Assembly (NCBI RefSeq): GCF_900187125.1
Contig: NZ_LT906468.1
Coordinates: 2,790,001-2,854,000, forward strand
Source of the DNA: Sphingobacterium mizutaii
GTDB taxonomy: Bacteria > Bacteroidota > Bacteroidia > Sphingobacteriales > Sphingobacteriaceae
DNA length: 64,000 nucleotides
Direction: 5' to 3'
The notes beneath the pieces were generated by a model. That model ran no database searches, had not been told where the DNA came from, and saw only the letters and a list, made by a program, of their open reading frames with translations. Shown piece after piece: positions 61,973 through 64,000 of the stretch. The translations under genes were made by a program, and so were the position numbers. Numbering within the stretch: the first letter of the stretch is position 1; the number at the start of each line of letters is the position of its first letter.

Positions 61973-62607
61973 TAAACAGTAAATTCATTAATGAATTGGC
62001 TCTCAGAAATCCTATTGGTTTTCTTATCCATAGTATACAGCCAAATTGCCAATTTTTCGCCCTTATCAAATAAACTCAAGGAGATTTCACCCTGCGCAGT
62101 TTTTCGAGATCCCAATTTAAAGTGATGGAAATGATTCTTATTTTCATTATAAATTACGCCCCGAACCTCAACCTCAGCTAAAGGGACTAAGTACTTCTCC
62201 TCAGCGCCCCATTTAACCGATATTACTCGATCTAACTTTTCTGAACTTATATCCAGCAACTGTTCCACTGTCCCTTTGCTGATGATAATTTTAGAATAAT
62301 TCAATTTGATTTCAGGTAAGTTGCCTTGAACCGCATGCCTTAAAATATGACTGGACAAAAGGTTGGCTGAAGTCATGTACCTGATCTTCTCATCTTCGTA
62401 ATTTTCCTTTAAGAAACTTCTCAATGGATTCACAAAACTCATGGCCAAAGCAAATTTTGCCTGTTGATTTAACATCTTTTCTGTCGGTACGCGTTTAACC
62501 TTTTTGGGTAGTGAACGAATGTATTGGATGCCCCTCCAACTTCCACCTACAACTGATCCTACTTTTCCTGAAAAACTCCCTAAAATTCCGTTTGAAATAA
62601 TTGCCAT
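61972..62607 (-). CDS. DUF6266-like protein, 211 aa
   Basis: Starts with a very characteristic glycine-rich run, NGILGSFSGKVGSVVGGSWRGIQYIRSLPKKVKR, followed by an all-beta C-terminus. No signal peptide is present. I recall such proteins as DUF6266, abundant in Sphingobacteriaceae and often multi-copy. Function unknown. It is the first gene of a three-gene operon. Confidence 0.7.
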   Translation of the reverse strand: MAIISNGILGSFSGKVGSVVGGSWRGIQYIRSLPKKVKRVPTEKMLNQQAKFALAMSFVNPLRSFLKENYEDEKIRYMTSANLLSSHILRHAVQGNLPEIKLNYSKIIISKGTVEQLLDISSEKLDRVISVKWGAEEKYLVPLAEVEVRGVIYNENKNHFHHFKLGSRKTAQGEISLSLFDKGEKLAIWLYTMDKKTNRISESQFINEFTV

Positions 62608-62852
62608 TTTTTTTAATTTTTAAAATTTAACCATTCGATTGCATGCAATGCTGTTTTGATATCGACAGCTAAACTCTAGTTTTACCAGCTCTTATTTTCA
62701 TCTTGACAGCAAATGACTCAAATTGAAACGTCTTGAACCATTTTGGAATTATACCGATTCATCCTCCTCCATATCCCCTAATTCAAAATCAAACTAGGTA
62801 TTGAATTTTGTTTCCAATAAATTTCTATATTAGACCTAACTAATCAACTAAT
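62608..62852. other. Divergent intergenic region between DUF6266 and M48 genes
   Basis: 245 bp with no gene. I see no exact -7 box on either strand and no palindrome of note. Confidence 0.4.
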
Positions 62853-64000
62853 ATGAACGTTCAAGTTTCCCCAGCTTTTCAATCTCGAGTTAAAAAAACA
62901 TTGTTTTCTATCCTAATTTTTATCCTTGTTTACAGCATCCTGCTATTAATCAGTATTGGGATCACGGCTTTCTTTACTTATATAGGAATCTGGGCGATTA
63001 TCAATTATCCAAACTTCTTGACCATTACGTTAGGTTTAGGATTGATTGCAGCCGGTTTTATGATTCTTTATTTCTTGATCAAATTCATTTTCGCCACTAA
63101 TAAAACCGACACCAGCGATTTCATAGAAATCACCCAGGATGAACAACCCGAATTATTTGCAATGATTCATGATTTAGTGAAAGAAATAGAAACAGACTTC
63201 CCGCAAAAGGTCTTTTTATCTCATAACGTTAATGCTTCCGTATTTTATAATTCGAGCTTTTGGAGTATGTTTTTCCCCGTCCGAAAAAACCTCCAAATTG
63301 GCGTAGGATTAATTAATTCGTTAACCAATCAAGAATTAAGGGCGATACTAGCACATGAATTTGGACACTTCTCACAAAGAAGCATGAAGGTCGGTAGTTA
63401 TGTCTACAACGTCAACAATGTTATTTTCAATATGTTATACAACAATGACACTTTAAAGAAAATGCATGAAAATCTTGCCAATTTAAGTTCTTATATCGCT
63501 TTGCCATTAAACATTTCAATACTCTCCATAAACGGCATCCAAAAGATCCTCCAAAAACTCTATGATTATGTTAACATCAATTACTTAGCATTATCTAGAG
63601 AAATGGAATTCCATGCAGATGAAATCGCCGCAAATGTGGCTGGATCTAATGCCATGACCGATGGCTTAAAAAGACTAAGCTTTGCAAACCATTCTATGGA
63701 AAGTGTCATATCCTTTTACGAGAAAAACCAAAAATTAAATTGGATGCCACAGGATTTTTATGAAAACCATCATGCCGTCAACTTATTTCTCGCAAAAAAG
63801 AACAAATATGAAATCAAAAATGGTTTTCCTAACGTTCCATTAGATGCAGAATCCAAATTCAATAAATCAAAATTAAATATCGACAACCAATGGCAATCTC
63901 ATCCTTCTACCCAAGATCGCATCAACGCCATCTCCAAATTAAATATCCAGGTCGCATACAATAATCAAGCTCCTGCGATCAACATCCTCAGAAACAAGGA
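62853..64000 (+). CDS. M48-family membrane metallopeptidase (3' end outside window)
   Basis: An open frame of 382 codons begins at ATG 62853 and leaves the window. Two hydrophobic segments (about 15-45 and 53-80) precede the zinc motif HEFGH (His168, Glu169, His172). REMEFHADEIAAN near 249-261 supplies the third zinc ligand (Glu252) and the family Asp256. The HPSTQDRINAI segment is also typical. It belongs to the Bacteroidota M48/HtpX-like integral-membrane peptidases that degrade misfolded membrane proteins. The full length is unknown. Confidence 0.9.
   Translation, partial: MNVQVSPAFQSRVKKTLFSILIFILVYSILLLISIGITAFFTYIGIWAIINYPNFLTITLGLGLIAAGFMILYFLIKFIFATNKTDTSDFIEITQDEQPELFAMIHDLVKEIETDFPQKVFLSHNVNASVFYNSSFWSMFFPVRKNLQIGVGLINSLTNQELRAILAHEFGHFSQRSMKVGSYVYNVNNVIFNMLYNNDTLKKMHENLANLSSYIALPLNISILSINGIQKILQKLYDYVNINYLALSREMEFHADEIAANVAGSNAMTDGLKRLSFANHSMESVISFYEKNQKLNWMPQDFYENHHAVNLFLAKKNKYEIKNGFPNVPLDAESKFNKSKLNIDNQWQSHPSTQDRINAISKLNIQVAYNNQAPAINILRNK

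Noticed and set aside
1..64000. Prophage, integrative element or antiphage defence system
   Set aside because: No integrase, terminase, capsid, toxin-antitoxin pair, restriction or retron genes found; DUF6266/DUF5675 alone are not enough.
1..64000. tRNA or other structured RNA genes, including riboswitches
   Set aside because: No tRNA-like T-loop signatures or recognised riboswitch cores were seen by eye. Infernal/tRNAscan would be decisive.

Overview
The window looks like a chromosome segment of a Bacteroidota bacterium, most likely a Sphingobacterium or close relative in the Sphingobacteriaceae. The evidence is a SusC/SusD pair, many SPII lipoproteins and small outer-membrane barrels, low-to-moderate GC, weak Shine-Dalgarno signals, and TAnnTTTG -7 promoter boxes ahead of about eleven plus-strand genes. 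No tRNA, rRNA, CRISPR array, intact transposase or prophage was seen.

Layout. 0-4.4 kb: a C-terminal gene fragment (possibly a Dyp-type peroxidase), a catalase-family protein, an ArsC-family reductase, CsbD, and long stretches of dispersed and tandem repeats with one gene remnant. 4.4-11.3 kb: an unusual array of four back-to-back paralogous IPT/TIG lipoproteins. 11.3-13.2 kb: an ECF sigma factor, two small membrane proteins and an Hsp20. 13.2-18 kb: a deoxyribonucleotidase, a TPR protein and an envelope-lipid trio (PAP2, GtrA, GT39). 18-18.6 kb: a gene-free AT-rich stretch with two related palindromes. 18.7-23.6 kb: small lipoproteins, SMP-30, an acidic protein, an OMP and an OmpA lipoprotein. 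23.6-25.7 kb: a repeat-dominated stretch carrying two copies of a ~0.4 kb hairpin-rich module (inverted copy near 1.5 kb) and a gene remnant.

25.7-35.9 kb: a GH32 fructan hydrolase, an ABC-F ATPase, a three-gene operon (membrane fatty-acid hydroxylase, a KAS III/heme-oxygenase-fold fusion, an unrecognised protein) that is the best candidate for an undescribed biosynthetic system, MsrA, GH76 and an OMP. 36-43.9 kb: an unrecognised single-pass membrane protein, class I aldolase, an alpha/beta hydrolase, a beta-helix/PDZ protein, a truncated response regulator, PAP2 and an EamA gene broken by a stop codon. 44.3-49 kb: SusC/SusD. 49-54.5 kb: UbiE/MenG, a Na+/H+ antiporter, a small peptide gene and a fimbrillin-like lipoprotein. 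54.5-58.2 kb: GH172-type (DUF2961) and GH43 proteins. 58.3-64 kb: heme oxygenase, DKNYY, YwbE, FemAB, a DUF6266/DUF5675 operon, and the start of an M48 peptidase cut by the window edge.

The common theme is surface polysaccharide and glycan use (GH32, GH43, GH76, GH172, beta-helix, SusCD), envelope lipid chemistry and lipoprotein display, in a region shaped by repeat insertion and gene decay.
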